Assembly (NCBI GenBank): GCA_946410525.1
Contig: CAMKAQ010000069.1
Span: forward strand, 1-5,735
Direction: 5' to 3'
Source of the DNA: an uncultured Caryophanales bacterium
GTDB lineage: Bacteria > Bacillota_I > Bacilli_A > RFN20 > CAG-826
Length of the DNA stretch: 5,735 nucleotides
Below the pieces are notes generated by a model, which searched no databases, was not told the origin of the DNA, and worked only from the letters and a program-made list of their open reading frames with translations. Both the position numbers and the translations under genes were made by a program. Positions 5,213 to 5,735 of this stretch are shown piece by piece (positions within the stretch are counted from its first letter, which is position 1; each line of letters starts with the position of its first letter).

Positions 5213-5735
5213 ATGAACAATCAGCAGCAGAAGAACGTCCATTATTTCCCTGGCCATATGGCTAAGGCTCTCCGCGAGATGGCTCCTTTCATCAAGAACG
5301 CCGATATCGTGGTTGAGGTCGCCGACGCGAGAGCGCCATTTTCAACGCGCAACCCAATGCTTCACGAACTTATTGGAAGCAAACCTCACCTGATTGTCCT
5401 TTCCAAAAACGACAAAGCCGACACCTTGGTCACAGCAAGGTGGATTTCCAAATACAACCAAGAGGGCATCACTTGCTTTGCAAGCAACCTCAAAGGCGAG
5501 AAAGCCTTTAAGGTCCTTAATGAGATGAGTGAGCCTCTCGTCATTAAGAAGCGCGAGAAAGAGAAGAAGCTTGGAATGAAGAAACAGCCTCTTAAGCTTC
5601 TCATCGTCGGCATCCCTAACGTCGGCAAAAGCACCCTCATCAATAACCTCGCTGGGAAGAGAGTGGCCAGAGCCGCGAACACCCCGGGCGTAACCAGAAG
5701 CGAGCAATGGATCAAACTCGCCGGAGACTTTGTCT
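5213..5735 (+). CDS. rbgA: Ribosome biogenesis GTPase RbgA (YlqF), N-terminal part (cut by window edge)
   Basis: RbgA is a circularly permuted GTPase needed for late 50S assembly; in Bacillus it acts on the 45S intermediate, promoting L16 incorporation. About 174 residues of an expected 280 or so are visible. [14 protein letters not shown] (10-23) is the YlqF N-terminal motif. The permuted order is clear: G4 first, as LSKNDKAD (63-70), then G1/P-loop GIPNVGKST (133-141), then the G2 region [11 protein letters not shown] (156-166); G3 would lie past the edge. G4 reads SKND instead of the usual NKxD. The start is fixed because an in-frame TAG sits directly before the ATG and the FPGHM motif follows 11 codons in. 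No SD is present. Position after rplS is conserved in Bacillota. Confidence 0.95.
   Translation, partial: MNNQQQKNVHYFPGHMAKALREMAPFIKNADIVVEVADARAPFSTRNPMLHELIGSKPHLIVLSKNDKADTLVTARWISKYNQEGITCFASNLKGEKAFKVLNEMSEPLVIKKREKEKKLGMKKQPLKLLIVGIPNVGKSTLINNLAGKRVARAANTPGVTRSEQWIKLAGDFV

Noticed and set aside
5342..5715. Overlapping minus-strand frames opposite rbgA
   Set aside because: They are shadows of the RbgA coding frame, which carries the FPGHM, G4 and P-loop motifs.
1..5735. Use of UGA as a tryptophan codon (Mollicutes-like code)
   Set aside because: rimM and trmD both stop at UGA exactly where the families end, and tryptophans are encoded by UGG.
1..5735. Mobile elements, CRISPR, toxin-antitoxin or defence genes
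   Set aside because: The window is almost fully occupied by conserved housekeeping genes. I saw no spaced repeats, transposase motifs, insertion-sequence ends or tRNA.

Overview
The window carries two groups of housekeeping genes of a Gram-positive-type bacterium: translation and ribosome-assembly genes (S16, KhpA, RimM, TrmD, L19, RbgA) and pyrimidine-synthesis genes (PyrC, CarB). The linkage rpsP-khpA-rimM-trmD with rplS and rbgA, a class I dihydroorotase and strong AGGAGG-type Shine-Dalgarno (SD) sites suggest Bacillota. Divergent TrmD and PyrC details would fit an Erysipelotrichia- or Mollicutes-related gut lineage, but that is a guess. The standard genetic code is used: rimM and trmD end in TGA and Trp is TGG. 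No mobile element, CRISPR array, tRNA or rRNA was seen.

Layout. Minus strand, in order of transcription: a strong promoter (4554-4582) drives rpsP, khpA, rimM and trmD. These are packed with a 1-base overlap (rpsP/khpA), a 19-base gap (khpA/rimM) and a 2-base overlap (rimM/trmD), and end at an intrinsic terminator that overlaps the trmD stop codon. A second minus-strand unit follows at once, with its own promoter at about 2584-2612: pyrC, then carB after a 3-base gap. carB runs off the left edge. Plus strand: rplS is divergent from rpsP, with a roughly 100-base structured leader and its own terminator. rbgA follows from a separate promoter and runs off the right edge.

How the genes work together. 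S16, L19, RimM (30S maturation), RbgA (50S maturation), TrmD (tRNA m1G37) and KhpA (RNA-binding) serve ribosome production and decoding. CarB makes carbamoyl phosphate for the pathway in which PyrC closes the dihydroorotate ring.

I found no convincing novel multi-gene system. The unusual signals are regulatory: rbgA appears to be leaderless, with a perfect 14-bp palindrome in its promoter; rplS and rpsP have back-to-back -35 boxes forming a perfect dyad; a terminator-like hairpin stands where the rimM SD should be; and the pyrC promoter has a dyad plus a hairpin at the predicted mRNA 5' end.
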